64,000 nucleotides of DNA from Capronia americana (taxonomy: Eukaryota; Ascomycota; Eurotiomycetes; Chaetothyriales; Herpotrichiellaceae): assembly GCA_016110215.1 (NCBI GenBank), contig JADWQD010000010.1, positions 620,001-684,000 of the forward strand, in the 5' to 3' direction. Both the position numbers and the translations under genes were made by a program. Below, piece after piece: positions 23,403 through 35,111 of the stretch. Position 1 is the stretch's first letter. Every line of letters starts with the position of its first letter. The notes beneath the pieces are model-generated. The model worked only from the letters and a program-made list of their open reading frames with translations. It was not told the DNA's origin and searched no databases.

Positions 23403-25066
23403 TCAATGTGCGACAATAAAGAAGGTGTTCGTGATCAAACATACAATCATTACGACGATGCCATATATCGCCAACGCTAGGCTCAATTGCCGAAGCGTCT
23501 TCCGCCGGAAATTCTTCGTTCGCTTCAGCAAACTCACCGCGCCTATGCTCAGGATTCCCGAGTTCGCCAGCAAGCCCTGCCCTTCGCCGTCCTGGTGATC
23601 GTCGTTGGCTCCATCATCGTCCGACTTTGTGCTCGCTGCATCTTCGTTGCCGTGCCAGTCATAGTCGTCTTCTTCCTTGATGAGCTTTTGATGGAGGGGT
23701 GAGTCCGGTGAGGAGATCTTGTAATAAAACAGGCCTGGCAGGATAAAGGAAATGGATGTGCTCCCGGTCGACCCCACATAGGCTAGCACGGCTTCAAGAC
23801 TGGACACAGTCATGGCCACGATGTAACTGAGGATGATGATTGCTGTGGTTATAGCTGCGAACCGTGCCTCACCCATCTCCGTGTTCCGCTGTTGCCTGGC
23901 CGGTTGTAGTAAGGGGATATTGCGTGGTGGGCTCGATTCAACCGAGCTGGGGGTGGCGGACGGAGTCAATCTGGCCTTTAACTTGGCCGAAGGTCTCCAC
24001 TTGAGGACCGCGTCGACGCTCGCTCGGCAAGGGTGGACCTGTAATGGGTACGAGAACATGACCAGGACCACGATCATGGCCTGTCCGATCGTGGTCGATA
24101 CGGATGGGGCGTACTGAGCCACGATGTTGCCTCCAATTTCATTGCCGAAGGACAAGTAGCCGGTGATGGCAACCAAGATGTAGATCGAAGCCGCCGTGCC
24201 GTTCGAAGCGGTCAATACGGCTGTTGTGCGGAAGTGGGAGTTATCTTTGATTTCGTTGAGGATGCTAAACATATTCTGGTGGCAGGTATAAGCGAAGACG
24301 ATGACTGGGAAGGAAGAGAGCGCCGGTACAGCGCCCGCCCACTTGAGGATCCGTAGTGGTGTCTTGTAATGCCCGTCGGGTAAGGTGTCGTGTGCTGCAA
24401 AATGGTAGACGACCAAGATAACCAGATAGCCGATTGATACCAGTGCGATGACCGAGGTGTACTTCAGGGAATCGAGGCGTCGTAGGAATGAGAAGGGGAT
24501 CACCACCAGCATGAACGCGGTAACCCAGAAGTGGCGGTCGAACATGAACACACCCAGGTCCTCTTCGCGAGCAAACCCCCGAACCACCCCCGGCATCAGA
24601 TCACCGATAATGATCAGATAGCTGACTCCCACTCCAAAGCATTTGACAGCAATCGCAGCATCGAATATCACCGCCGCATTGGGGTATGTAATTTGCGATA
24701 GGGCGAAGAAGCTCGAAGACCCTCGCTCAAGATATCGGGCGCATCGTGTCTGCAAGTAAAGCCCGAAGCCCGCCGTAGCTCCTGCCCACAGTATGACTAT
24801 TGTTCCCAACAAGATACCCATATGTGACATGGCAAGAGGCATGGCGAGGACGCCGGCGCCCACGATGGTATTGAGGAGGTTGATAACGCTGGAGATCCAT
24901 GACGCTTGGCCTGCAGTTCCTATGAGGTCTTGTTTGCTCAGAGTCGGTGTCCCAGGCCGCCTGGAATCTATCAGCATACTGCAGATCTCTCATAATCACC
25001 GTCGAAAACATACCGCCGAGCGCGAGAGTGTGGCCTGCTCGAGGACGCAGGCACAGGTAATGACAT
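23403..25066 (-). CDS. vacuolar amino-acid transporter, AVT family (AAAP/SLC38-like)
   Basis: A neutral or basic amino-acid transporter of the AVT5/6/7-like branch, likely at the vacuole membrane. Exon 1 (25066-25014) encodes MSLPVPASSSRPHSRAR. A 53-nt intron with clean phase leads to exon 2 (24960-23403), for 536 aa. Splicing gives RRPGTPTLSKQDLIG in place of the shorter MLID start that could be read through the intron. The AAAP entry motif SVINLLNTIVGAGVLAMP is complete. About eleven hydrophobic segments follow. A long acidic loop, with repeated Asp and Glu and DDYDWHGNED, sits before the last two segments and is typical for fungal members. Substrate specificity is not readable. Confidence 0.93.
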
Positions 25067-25622
25067 GTTGGCTGTGAATAAGACAGGGAGGGCGCATTCA
25101 GGTCGGCCTTTGTAGCGTCCTCATGTCGCGTAGGACACGAATACAAGGCAGCGATGAACCCTGTTTGAGTGTCGAAGTATGTGCTGGGGGAAGATTTAAG
25201 CACAGTGTAGAGTTGAAGCACAAGTGAAGCGGAGGTGAAGCGGAGGTGATTGTAGCACGCAAGTACAATTCAAAATGACAGCAGCAGGCAAGGGCCGGCA
25301 TCGGATAAACTGTTTATCCGCACATCAGGATGCGGCTCTCCGCATTGTTGCCCTTTTGTTCCGCTTCTTCTCACGCTGGAAAGCTAGACGAGCCCCCACA
25401 GTACGCTCTCATATCTTGAGTGCTCCGACACAGGTCGGTAGTCCTGTCACTTACATTATGGAAGCAAAGGTGGTGCCTGGCAATCATCTACCTACGCGGA
25501 ATTTGCGAGCGCTCGCCTCAGAACAACTCAGGTACAAAGGATCAACGCCGGAGACAATGTTGTTCACTCGAGCAAAAGGACCGCTCAAACTTTGCTATTC
25601 CTCTTACTAACTGATGGATGTC
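25067..25622. other. intergenic region between AIM24 and the transporter
   Basis: These 556 bp hold the AIM24 3' flank and the transporter promoter (both genes are minus strand). No gene is seen. Confidence 0.55.
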
Positions 25623-26602
25623 TCATGCGCTTGGAGCTTGTTCGGCCACCCATTCTGCGAATTCGTCCTGGTTCCGGGTCTGAATGTAGATCCTCCCCGG
25701 GCCTGTGAATCTGCAGACAAGCCCCTCTCCGGTCTTCACGCTATGCACCTTTGAGCCGCCGGCCTTCTCAATTGCGTATCGACAGTTCCAGGCGACAAGG
25801 TGCCCATTGTCGACGATGTGCTGTTCATTTGCTTGGAGCTGAGAGTCTTGTTAGTGCGGTTCCTGAGCACACACAGGGCAGAAAGGCACAGTGTGCCAGA
25901 CGCTGGGGAACACTTACATCTCGTGCCACTATTGCGCCGAAAGAGTACACCCAAACCGTGCCCCTCCCACTGATGCGATATACGAACAAGTCTTCCCCAC
26001 TGAAGATTGCTTTGCCGAGCCCTTGAGTTTTGTTTTCTCTGATGACCTCACCGGTGCACGCTAGGAAAGCGTCTTTTCCCAGATTCCAGCCCTCGTCGCC
26101 GTTGATGGGGATGGCACTGATGTCACCAAACAGGGTCGGCGCAAGCGACACTTCTCCTGGTCCAGTATACAACGATTCGGCCATCTCGCTGCCAGTGAAC
26201 ATCTTCTTCACGCTGAACTTGATCTTACCCTGGAGGGTGATACTTGGGGACATTTGAATCATGGCCCCTGGTTTTGACTTGATCACTACCCCCTGGGGAA
26301 TGCGGACATTCAACATCGAGTTTGTGTCGCGGTTGGTTATTGAATAGGAGATGCCATCCACGCTCTGATGCCAGCTTGAATCAAGAGATGCCGCTGGCCC
26401 TCCCTGAGAAGCATGGTGCTGCTGTGGGTATTGTGGTTGCTGCTGTTGGTACTGTTGTGGCTGTTGTTGACTCCCATACTGGCTCTGGTCCTGGTAAGGG
26501 ACTATCAAACTTAGTGGAATGACGCTGATGGGATCCGATTCGCTTACCGTTCCCATATTGTTGCTGAGGGTAGTACCCGCCTGGACCTTGGTTATACGCC
26601 AT
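25623..26602 (-). CDS. AIM24: AIM24-family protein (TIGR00266-like)
   Basis: A protein of the AIM24/TIGR00266 family; yeast Aim24 is mitochondrial and affects inner-membrane organisation. Exons in transcript order are 26602-26548, 26501-25918 and 25838-25623 (introns 46 and 79 nt), 284 aa. Phase requires the TAG acceptor at 26502 rather than the CAG nine bases further on. A CTAA branch-like site supports this. The N-terminal 50 residues are Gln/Tyr/Pro-rich. The family core begins GISYSITNRDTNSMLNV. It continues with KPGAMIQMSPSITLQGK, LAPTLFGDISAIPI, FLACTGEV, GLVCRFTGPGRIYIQTRN. No mitochondrial presequence is obvious, and cytosolic paralogues exist, so the location is uncertain and the symbol denotes the family. 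Confidence 0.9.
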
Positions 26603-28112
26603 CTTGGTACTCAACTAGGAAGTCCTATGGACGAAGGATATGACAGAGAAATTGTGGGAGAGTTTGTCACAATTTTGACTTCGACTCTTAAAGAGAAAGA
26701 CCCTTTGTGCTTATAATAGCCACGCATACGGGGTCCTGCGACAGGAGAAGAAGCCCTTTGGGCGGAGGCGTGAGATGTTTGCAGTCGATGAGGGTCGACG
26801 GTACCAATAGGGGTCTCACTTTTCAGCTGGAACGGTTCCTGTCTCGGCCCCCAAGAATTCCCGCCCACCTATTCCCAGGGGCGACTAGCCTCATGAAGAA
26901 CGAATCCTTCTGAGGATACCCTGCCGAGGCTGACACAGACGCTGAGTGCCAATTGGCTGTGGGGAACGGCATAAGTCACTCGAGGACAGGTGCCGGAATT
27001 ATACGACTGTGGACGCGAAAATGCACATCAGAATTTCGCCGCTTGTTGACCAGTGGCCCAACTAATCCGACTTTGGGCTATCACAATAACCAAATCAGTC
27101 AGCTGGCGCTTCCCGTGCTCAAATGGACTCCACAGGTAAGCCCGAACATTCGGCGGATGATTCAGCATATCTGATCGATCCACAATACCAACGGGGCAAC
27201 GGCAGTGCGGTAAACAAGATCAACATCAATACACATCCAAGCAACTGCATAGGCCCATCGTCATCTGTCTCAACGGCGATGCAGAGCAGCCGTACTGTTC
27301 TAGATATGAACAATACTGTAGGTTATCAATATCGGATTGCCAGGCGACAGGATTCCCTATTGTGCCAGTCAGCAGAAGTGAGATGGAAGCAACAGAGCAT
27401 TCACTCACTCTCAAGGGATGTCAGTTCCTAGAGACCAACCGCTCTTCTGCCACGCGCCACATAGTACACCAGTGCTTATGCCCGTGGCGTCAGTTATGGA
27501 TTCTCAATGCCCATTACCCCAATGCGTATACGCGGCGTAACGGCGAGGTACTCCGGATACCATGTTCCTTCGGGTACTCTGAATTGCCTTTTGACAGCAG
27601 CCCACATGGTTATTGCAATCTCTGATGCTTGCGACACCATACGATCGCCAGACTTTGACCAAATAGCTTGACGCTTTGGCTGGTTAGTTCAGTTGAGCGG
27701 CCACTGAATTGTCGGACTGTTCCGTGGGTGGCTGAGGCCGGAGCATCCTTGAGCCTCTCTGTTTTGGACTGGTGCTACAGCGGGTCTGAAAGCCACCTAT
27801 CTATGTGTGGCTTTAGCCGATCAAGTTGAGCTTTGGATCTGCGTGGCTCCGTTTCAGCCCTCGGTCAAATCTGGCAAACCAGTGGCATCCAATATCGTTT
27901 GCCATTTGCCTGCCCAGAGACTTAAAGGACCGAAGGATGCATTCGGGTGAATTTGCACACTCTGAGGCTCTTGTCTTACCTGGCTGTGCTTCAGGGGCAA
28001 CGTCTTTCCGTGGCAGGGGTGGTTGACGCGCTGGCATGAACTCCCGGGTTTGAGAGCGATGATATAAGAATCATCTCCGCCTGCTCCAAACGTGTCGAAC
28101 AGTCGTCGCAAG
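26603..28112. other. divergent intergenic region
   Basis: These 1.5 kb separate AIM24 (minus) from the S41-like gene (plus). A 102-codon frame starts at 27123 but has no recognisable motif, and I do not call it. Confidence 0.5.
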
Positions 28113-30650
28113 ATGGTGTCGCATATCGCTTTCAAGGCTCTCTGGGTATTTGCCTTTGCCGCCACAGCGCGGTCGCAGTCAAGCACGACGGTAGCGACGC
28201 CAACGTCCGGGGACGAACCCTGTGCTCAAGTGTCTGCCTTACAGAGCCAATTTGCTGCCGCTAGCGGAACAAGTATGCACACTTGTCACAGTCTGAATCC
28301 TATAACACGGCGTTTACTGACAGAGAATAGTTCATGGATTCCGAGTGTCACCCGATCTTGCATATGCCTGTCAACAATCCGTCCCTTTGGTCAAGGAGGA
28401 TACGGTGTCTCTCCTAACTGGGCTCAAGGCCTGGGTTGAGTGGCAGAGTACTCTTCGTTGGTTGAAGGATCCTCCTCCGAGCTGGCCGTTTCCTCCTGTG
28501 GATTTGACCGCCGAACTGCAGAAGCTCGGCGATAAAGTGCAAGACGGGACTATCACGAACGAGATCGACTTTGAATGGCAGCTGGTTGACATCATCACAT
28601 CCGCTCGCGATGGCCATTTCACCTTTGCGCCGGATGCTTACAGTGTTTTTGCATACTTCAACCCACTAGGAAGCCTTGTTTCTGTCTCTGCGGATGGCAA
28701 GCAACTGCCGGAAGTGTATCTGTACGGTAAGGGCCTTCCAGGGAGCTCGATGTGAGCAGATGATTGACGGAAAGCAAAGACGATCTTCAGAACAGCGCTG
28801 TAGAAGGCTGGAATCCTTCTCCAGTTGTCAAAATCAACGGAACAGATGTGGTAACTTGGCTGAGTCAGAAGGCTTTCAACGAGACCATGACACACCAAGA
28901 TCTGGATGCACTGTGGGTTGACTTGACGCCTTCAATTGCTGGTGTTAATCTTTCCCTAGATACAATCGATTGTTCTTCTCCATCAATGCGCCGCCCGACG
29001 GCTCCGGCTTCGGGTACTTCTATCTTCCAGCACTGCCACGGTTCTATGGCTCCTCGATCACCCTTGAATTCAAGAACGGGAGCGACATTTCCTCTCCTCT
29101 CCAAGCGACATCGATCTATGACTTTTCGGGGGTCGTCGATGGCAAAAGCTTCTACCAGTCCTTCTGCAACGTGACAGCCAAGGCTATGGTGCAGGAAACG
29201 TCGTCTTCCGCTCCTGCTCCACAACCTTCGTCGACTGGAGCTCAAGACCCGAACAGCCTGCGACCGCAGTATCCGTCGGCCATAGCGATCAGCAACGACG
29301 CGTCGCTTGCTGGCTACTTCTTGGAGGATGAGCCAAGTGTGGCCGTGTTGTCCGTCACTGAGATGTCTGAAACAGAGCAGCCCTCGGTGCAGCAAAGTCT
29401 TGCTAAATTCCTGGATCAATGCCGTCAGAAGAACAAGACGCATCTGATCGTAGATGTCAGCCAGAATGGTGGCGGTACGGTTTTGGTCGCATATGACATC
29501 CTCAAGCAGTTGTTTCCGACAATCGAGCCTTATCTCGGTGCACAATTCCGTGCCAATCCCCAGGTATGTCAGATGGTTGGACTTGGGGAAAAATGGACTT
29601 CACTGACTGAAACGTGCCCAGATCAACGTCCTTGGGACTTATTTTACTCCTCAGGCCGAGCAAGCCGAGCGTGAGCATCCTGACAACATCACCCTTGCCG
29701 TGACTGACGGCGCATACTCAATGTTCGACGCCAGATCGGTTAGCAACGACAGTGGTCATGCTTTTGAGACATGGGACCAACTGTTCGGTCCTGTGCAGGT
29801 GCACGGCGACAACTTCAGCCACCAGTTTCAATTAAACATCTCGGATGCTACCAATGACGAGTTCAGTGGATTGATTGTCGTCTCCGGCTACGCCAACAAT
29901 TCCGCAATTGCGCCTCAGCCTTTCGAATCGGAAAACATCATCGTCTTTGGCGACGGGTACTGTGGTTCGGCATGTACAATCTTATTGCACATGCTCAAGT
30001 ACCAAGGAAAGGTCAAATCAATCGTGGCTGGTGGTCGACCCCAAAACGGACCAGCACAGGCCATGGGCGGTGTCAAGGGTAGCAGGGTCGAGGGCCTCGC
30101 GGATGCCATGCAATACATTGGGCCGTTCTACGACAGAGCTCCCGCGGACTTGATTGAGCAGGCGAACAAGACAGCTTTGAAGGACCTGTGGGACAACGCT
30201 TCCACCCTGAAGCTTCGCAACGACCCGAACAGTGGGAACGTCCAAGTCAACATCTTCAACGCGATTGCACAGTACGACGACACCCAGACTCCGCTCCAAT
30301 TCGTCTACGAGGCGGCAGACTGCAGGCTCTGGTACCAGCCCTCTCACTTGCTCGACATCACCTCGCTCTGGCAGACGGTGGCCGAGCAAGCCTTCGGGTT
30401 GAACGGGCAGGAGAAGTTTGCACTGTGCGTCCCCGGGAGTACAGGCCACCCCAGCAGTTTGAGTGGCAACCAGACTCTATTCGACGACGGCCAGATTGCC
30501 AATGTCACCGGCTACGACCCGGAAGGTGATGCAAGTGGCTCTTCTGGCCAGGAGAATGGTTCGACAGCTGCTGCTTCCGTGGGTTTGTCAGGCATAGTCC
30601 TGGCGACTTTCCTGGGCCTCATGACGCTGGCGGCCGAGGTCCTTTTTTAG
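28113..30650 (+). CDS. secreted S41-type (CPAF/tail-specific-like) protease domain protein with GPI-like tail
   Basis: A 773-aa protein from five exons: 28113-28272, 28331-28726, 28780-28912, 28960-29563, 29622-30650 (introns 58, 53, 47 and 58 nt). An N-terminal signal peptide (about 1-21, FKALWVFAFAATARS) is followed by a Ser/Thr-rich stretch. Residues 60-180 match the N-terminal module of fungal S41 proteins (DLAYACQQSVP, LKDPPPSWPFPPVDL, SARDGHFTFAPDA). The S41 fold shows LIVDVSQNGGG and NIIVFGDGYCGSACT, with the likely nucleophile Ser547. A Ser/Pro linker lies near residue 340. The last 35 residues have small residues (GSTAAASVG) before a hydrophobic tail ending at the stop, as for GPI attachment. 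I infer a cell-surface location. Fungal members are abundant but mostly uncharacterised, and protease activity is not proven. Confidence 0.88.
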
Positions 30651-31851
30651 AACCATCAACTTCTTGTGCTCTGTAGCGTACTAGTGAACTGTGAGTAGCT
30701 GTTTTCTCGTCGGTGAAGTACTTGTATCGTGCGTACGCAGTGTGGTCAGTGTCTGGTGAGTGTTACCAAAGTGTCTCGAGTCTAGACATGGCGCGCCGCT
30801 TACCTAACGGCCACGTGGAGCTTGAGGCTCGGCTTGGCAGCGAGGCTTATTCCGCCACTGTCGCTTCAGGCCTTTGCACTGGCAAGACTGGTCGTTAGTC
30901 ATCGATGCCTTCTGAGGACATGCCTCACGCCCGCTGCACATTCGAGACGCACTAGCTATGTATGCGCTCCCCAACCTTCTCTGCTGCTCTACTATGCACG
31001 ACGACGCATCTGCAGTAGACAAGGCGGTGGTCGACATAGATCCAGTCGAATGCATGGGAGGGCTTTTCTTCGGGCCTCTGTCCAGCACTACAGTGTATTC
31101 TTCCAATCGCCCGCTGCGTATTTGCCAAACAGTGGTACTAATTTGTGTTCCCAGTGCAGTCTCCCCACAGCCACGGAGACGATCTGCCTTCCCGGTAATG
31201 TCACGAAAGGCAGGATAGCTGCAGGGCGTTGGCAGCTTCCCCAAGCCATTCCCAAATGAGAAAGTTTTCTTTGTCATCGCTCAGACCACCAGCTTCGTAC
31301 GAGACGACAAAACTCGCGCGAGCACCCACATTCCAGCAGAAGAAAAGCTTACTGTTCAGCAGAACATGGATTGTCCTGCGCGGTTGTCATGCAAGACGTC
31401 CGTCGATTCCGAACAGCCGGAGAGACGCGAAGACGTCATGCAGCCAAGGGCCATCGTTGCTTGAGGTATGTATGCCGTGGCATCGAGAAATCATCCCAGA
31501 ATGATCATGTCCCTTCATCTCAGTGGAATTCAGGGGATGCCATAAGAGCTGCGGCAACACACGCCAAACTCTTATCTAGGGAGTGGGTGGCGATTTACTT
31601 GATTCAGAATTAGTTCTCTGCGGCTCGTCCTTTCATCCATCGACTGAATCGACTGGTTACACATCCAAAAACATTGAAAGTTCCGGGTCTACGGCAGTCA
31701 TCATCACCTACCAAAAACTATTTATCCCCGGGCAAGATAAATATACGTGGGCATTGACAATAGCCTTGTGCTCGACGTCAATTGTCAGCTTCCCGCCTCA
31801 TCCATCCATTCGAAAAGTCCGAATCTCTTCAGATCTGATATCGAGATTACG
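30651..31851. other. intergenic region upstream of the second regulator
   Basis: These 1.2 kb hold no assignable gene and presumably include the promoter of the Zn2Cys6 gene at 31852. Confidence 0.5.
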
Positions 31852-32918
31852 ATGGCATCATCTCCAACTTCACCAGAGACAGCGAGGCGGACCAGCTTGG
31901 CTTGCACTAACTGCCGGCTGAAGCGACAGAAGGTATGCTAGACCTAGCTGGACGAGAGCCTTGTTTTCTCTGCTTTTCTGAGATCATCTGTCTAATAATT
32001 TTTGTCAGTGTGATGGCAACAAGTGAGTACTAAGCCCCAGGGAAAGGGGCGAGTAGCGGCATAGATACGGCGATCCGCTGCCCCCTTCGTCAGTTTTAAC
32101 ACTACGACCATATGACATTGAAGTCTCAGAGGTCTCTGCTATGGCTAACACCCGGGCTTCCAGATCCGGTTGTTCGCAATGTGCTGATCAGAGAGTGTTC
32201 TGCACTTTCCCTGACGCGAGGAAGAGGTGAGGGACACTTTCTATGACACCGTCGAGCAGACTGACCTGATTGTTGTCTGGTTTTTCTCATGCCACACATA
32301 TCTATCTATCTCACTCGGTCTATGTTGACGCTTTCAACTCCCAGGGGCCCAGTGAAAGGCTACATCGACAGGCTTGAAAACCGATTATACCAACTCGAGA
32401 CAACACTTCTACAGCTGTTGCCCTTCGTGTCGAACGAGCAACTGAACGAGATCACGGCCTCCATACCTCCCTTGCCCAATCGGCATTATTTCAGAGCGAG
32501 GTTCAACGCCACCAACGATGGAAAACTTCCGTATGACCCGGTCTCGAGCCCAGCTCGTTCAGAGTCCCTTCACGATCAACACAAGCCCGTCTCGCCACAA
32601 ATCGCGGGCGACAACGAACGATGCTGTAGCTGTGTTCACCGGGAGCAACGGCAACAGACTCGATCCCAGGACCACAGCCTCTTGAGCTTTTCATGGCCAC
32701 AGTTCGCAGTGCCTAACCGTGCTCAGCCCCTCACGACCTATGGTTCTGTAGGAAGCTCAGAACTGGATTTCATGCCGGAGCTTGATAAGGCCATTCCACA
32801 ACAAGGACAGCAAGATCTCGTTCAAGAGATACTATTGAGCAGGTACGAGTTCACTGGCAACACGCTCGCACTAGTACCACCACTTCCATCGAATAAGGCT
32901 GAGGTCTTCAAAAGGTGA
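31852..32918 (+). CDS. short Zn(II)2Cys6 transcription factor
   Basis: A predicted nuclear regulator of 243 aa. Four exons fit in phase: 31852-31932, a 14-nt microexon 32009-32022, 32164-32226 and 32345-32918 (introns 76, 141 and 118 nt). Only this splicing assembles the complete zinc cluster: ACTNCRLKRQK in exon 1, CDGNK in the microexon and SGCSQCADQRVFCTF in exon 3. Exon 4 opens with RGPVKGYIDRLENRLYQLE, a linker and coiled-coil dimerisation segment typical of the family. It ends LVPPLPSNKAEVFKR. The usual ~300-residue fungal-specific transcription domain is absent. The stop lies next to the AT-rich island, so the gene may be truncated, although short members of this class also exist. Confidence 0.85.
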
Positions 32919-34270
32919 ATGCTCTTCAAAGCAGGAACAAATACATACATTAGGATTTAGTAGTATGTATTCGTACCTTGCAGGACGTGAGCCTTGCAAT
33001 CGGTGGGAAAGCAAAGGCTCGACGCGGATGGGACATATACTTCAGTATACATACATATGTACACATGAAGTATAGTACTGACTGTGTCAACAGTTGAAGT
33101 ACTTTTCTGAAGTACTTACTAAGTATCCCGCGGAGGTATACATACTGTACCCAGAGATCCTGTATAATGTACTAGTAACGCAGAAGATGTCTATTTCGTC
33201 GTAGGTATATCGGCTGTAAGTATACACCCTAGCACCGGTGATATATAATACGCTAGTCTAGATAAAGACTAGTGAAGAACAAATCCGGTAATATTTATTA
33301 CTAGACTAGCCCGATTTAGTGAGATTCGTAGTGTGTTTCTAAAAAGTATTATTATTTAGATACTATAGTAGCCTCTCTCTAAGTATAACTAGAACTAACT
33401 CTAGTACTTAATTTACCTTCTATTAACTAGTCTCTACTGGATCTAAGTTAGCCTAGATTACCATAGCCTAGGCTAGCTCAGGTTTCCTTAAATTTACTAT
33501 ATAGTATAGCTCTCCTAGAAGGGTGCTATTCTAGGACTGAACTATAGTTAACTAGGACTAAAGTAAGGCAGTCTATAAACTGGACTAAAAGTGAACTACT
33601 AGAGCGATCTAAAGGTAATTTAAGCTGCTCTAGCTCTGATTCTGGGCGTTAAATCAGCTGCAACTATAAATCGATCTAGGGTTTTTGAAATTAAACTAGC
33701 CTAATATATAGTGAGCTGGAACTAGACTAGGACTACTAATATACCCGCCTTAGGTTAATATATATAGTATTAATACTTTCTTAGTATTCTCTTTAATATA
33801 GTTCTAGGTATTCAAGACGTCTTCAATCTTTATTAGATAAAGTATCTAATAAGGATCAGAAAAGTATTCTATAATATATTAGGAGTGTTAAATAGGTACT
33901 AGGATCTAAAGTAGTATAAATAGATTAATAAATAGGTTCTATATTTAAAATATAACTATATATTTTATTTAAGATAGAACTTACTATAAAACTAAGTAAG
34001 AATCTTTAGAGAATCTTTAGGTAATATAAAAGAAGAGATAGAGATTAACAAAATAAAAATATAAATTCGACGATAATAGATTCGGATACTTATATCTCCC
34101 CTTTTTTTATATATATTTAATAAGTAGTATTAGATATAGTACTTCTCCGGTACTTCTCAGAGAAGTATCACAGTCCTTAAATCGGTGAAATTATCCGAGA
34201 AGTATATAAACCTTTATTAAGACAGTATTAAGATAGTATTAAGAAGTTATTAATGCCGATTTAAACTAGC

Positions 34271-34291
34271 TTGATGCTTGATGCTTGATGC
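34271..34291. repeat. TTGATGC heptamer, three copies
   Basis: Three perfect tandem copies of a 7-bp unit lie inside the AT-rich island, close to a second, related heptamer array. Confidence 0.9.
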
Positions 34292-34342
34292 TTATAAGAT
34301 ACTTGATAGTCAATACTAATACAAGTAATGATGCTCAACGCT

Positions 34343-34418
34343 GATGCTCGAAGCTCGAAGCTCGATGCTCGATGCTGGTTTAATACAGCATCAGAACAGC
34401 ATCAGAACAGCATCAGAA
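34343..34418. repeat. GATGCTC/GAAGCTC heptamers facing an inverted 11-mer array
   Basis: Five 7-bp units (34343-34377) are followed after an 8-nt spacer by three copies of CAGCATCAGAA (34386-34418). GATGCTG (34371-34377) and CAGCATC (34386-34392) are perfect inverted repeats, so the array can form a hairpin. Confidence 0.85.
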
Positions 34419-34640
34419 CAGTATTCAGTCAGCATAGATACAGATTTAAACTACTGTAGAAGGCCTGTATAGGAGTACTCTGTTTCAGAAAGATGTAATG
34501 ACCGAAAGTCTCGCTGGAACTCTCCAGTAAGTAGGTATATATAACGCCTAACATGAGTACTGTACTGTCGTGTCATTACATTTCTTATAAGCTAATGTAC
34601 AGTATTTCTCTTTCGCCTGAAAATTGAATCTTCATCAACC

Positions 34641-35111
34641 GCATATACTTGGAAGTTCACGAGCTTGATGCTGCTTCGCCCCCTTGACACCGCGCTCACT
34701 ATTCCACGATGACATAAGGTAATACCACACGATGAGGAATTACATAAGTGCAATTAGGGTCCGATCCCCTCGTGACCAGCCTGGAATCCGCTCCCACGCG
34801 ACCCTCACCTGATTCACGTATGACCCTTCCGCTGTCGACCACAATTTCCACGACGCGTCATTGGCACTGATGGTGACTCGGGGCCCGTGCTCATATGGCT
34901 TGTTGTTCTGTGCCTGCACAAGCTCAATAATGTACATTGTCGCCCCGAGACATCTCGTGCTTTGACCGGCTCTCACCGGGCCATCGGCTCCTCGCCCTCT
35001 ATAATTTGACAGGCAACACTGCATTCCTACAGTATTCTTCGGTTTCTCTTACCATCCGACAATTTGAAACATACATATGAATACCATCACTGTTACAGAA
35101 ACACCACGAAC
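34641..35111. promoter_or_regulatory. upstream region of the PEP synthase gene
   Basis: This stretch of about 470 bp of ordinary composition sits between the AT-rich island and the PEP synthase start. A TATA-like TCTATAATT lies near 34998. No specific regulator site is identified. Confidence 0.4.

Larger units (their letters stand above)
32930..34640. repeat. AT-rich, TpA-rich island (RIP-like)
   Basis: Composition changes sharply just past the regulator's stop codon. The tract is dominated by TA steps (TATA, CTAG, TTAA, AGTA). CA and TG are scarce over most of its length, and no long open frame is present. This matches sequence mutated by repeat-induced point mutation (C to T at CpA) or an AT isochore left by a decayed transposon. 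I could not identify the original element. Internal heptamer repeats are described separately. Composition returns to normal in the promoter of the PEP synthase gene. Confidence 0.75.

Noticed and set aside
27670..27745. Possible tRNA-like stretch (GGCTGGTTAGTTCAGTTGAG)
   Set aside because: It resembles an A box, but no acceptor pairing, anticodon stem or B box follows.
28865..29545. 226-codon minus-strand open frame
   Set aside because: It is antisense to the S41-like gene, whose exons splice in phase across this segment.
34641..35111. Earlier start for PEP synthase at 35064
   Set aside because: The upstream in-frame start would be TTG. The ATG at 35112 gives an N-terminus of the length expected for the family.
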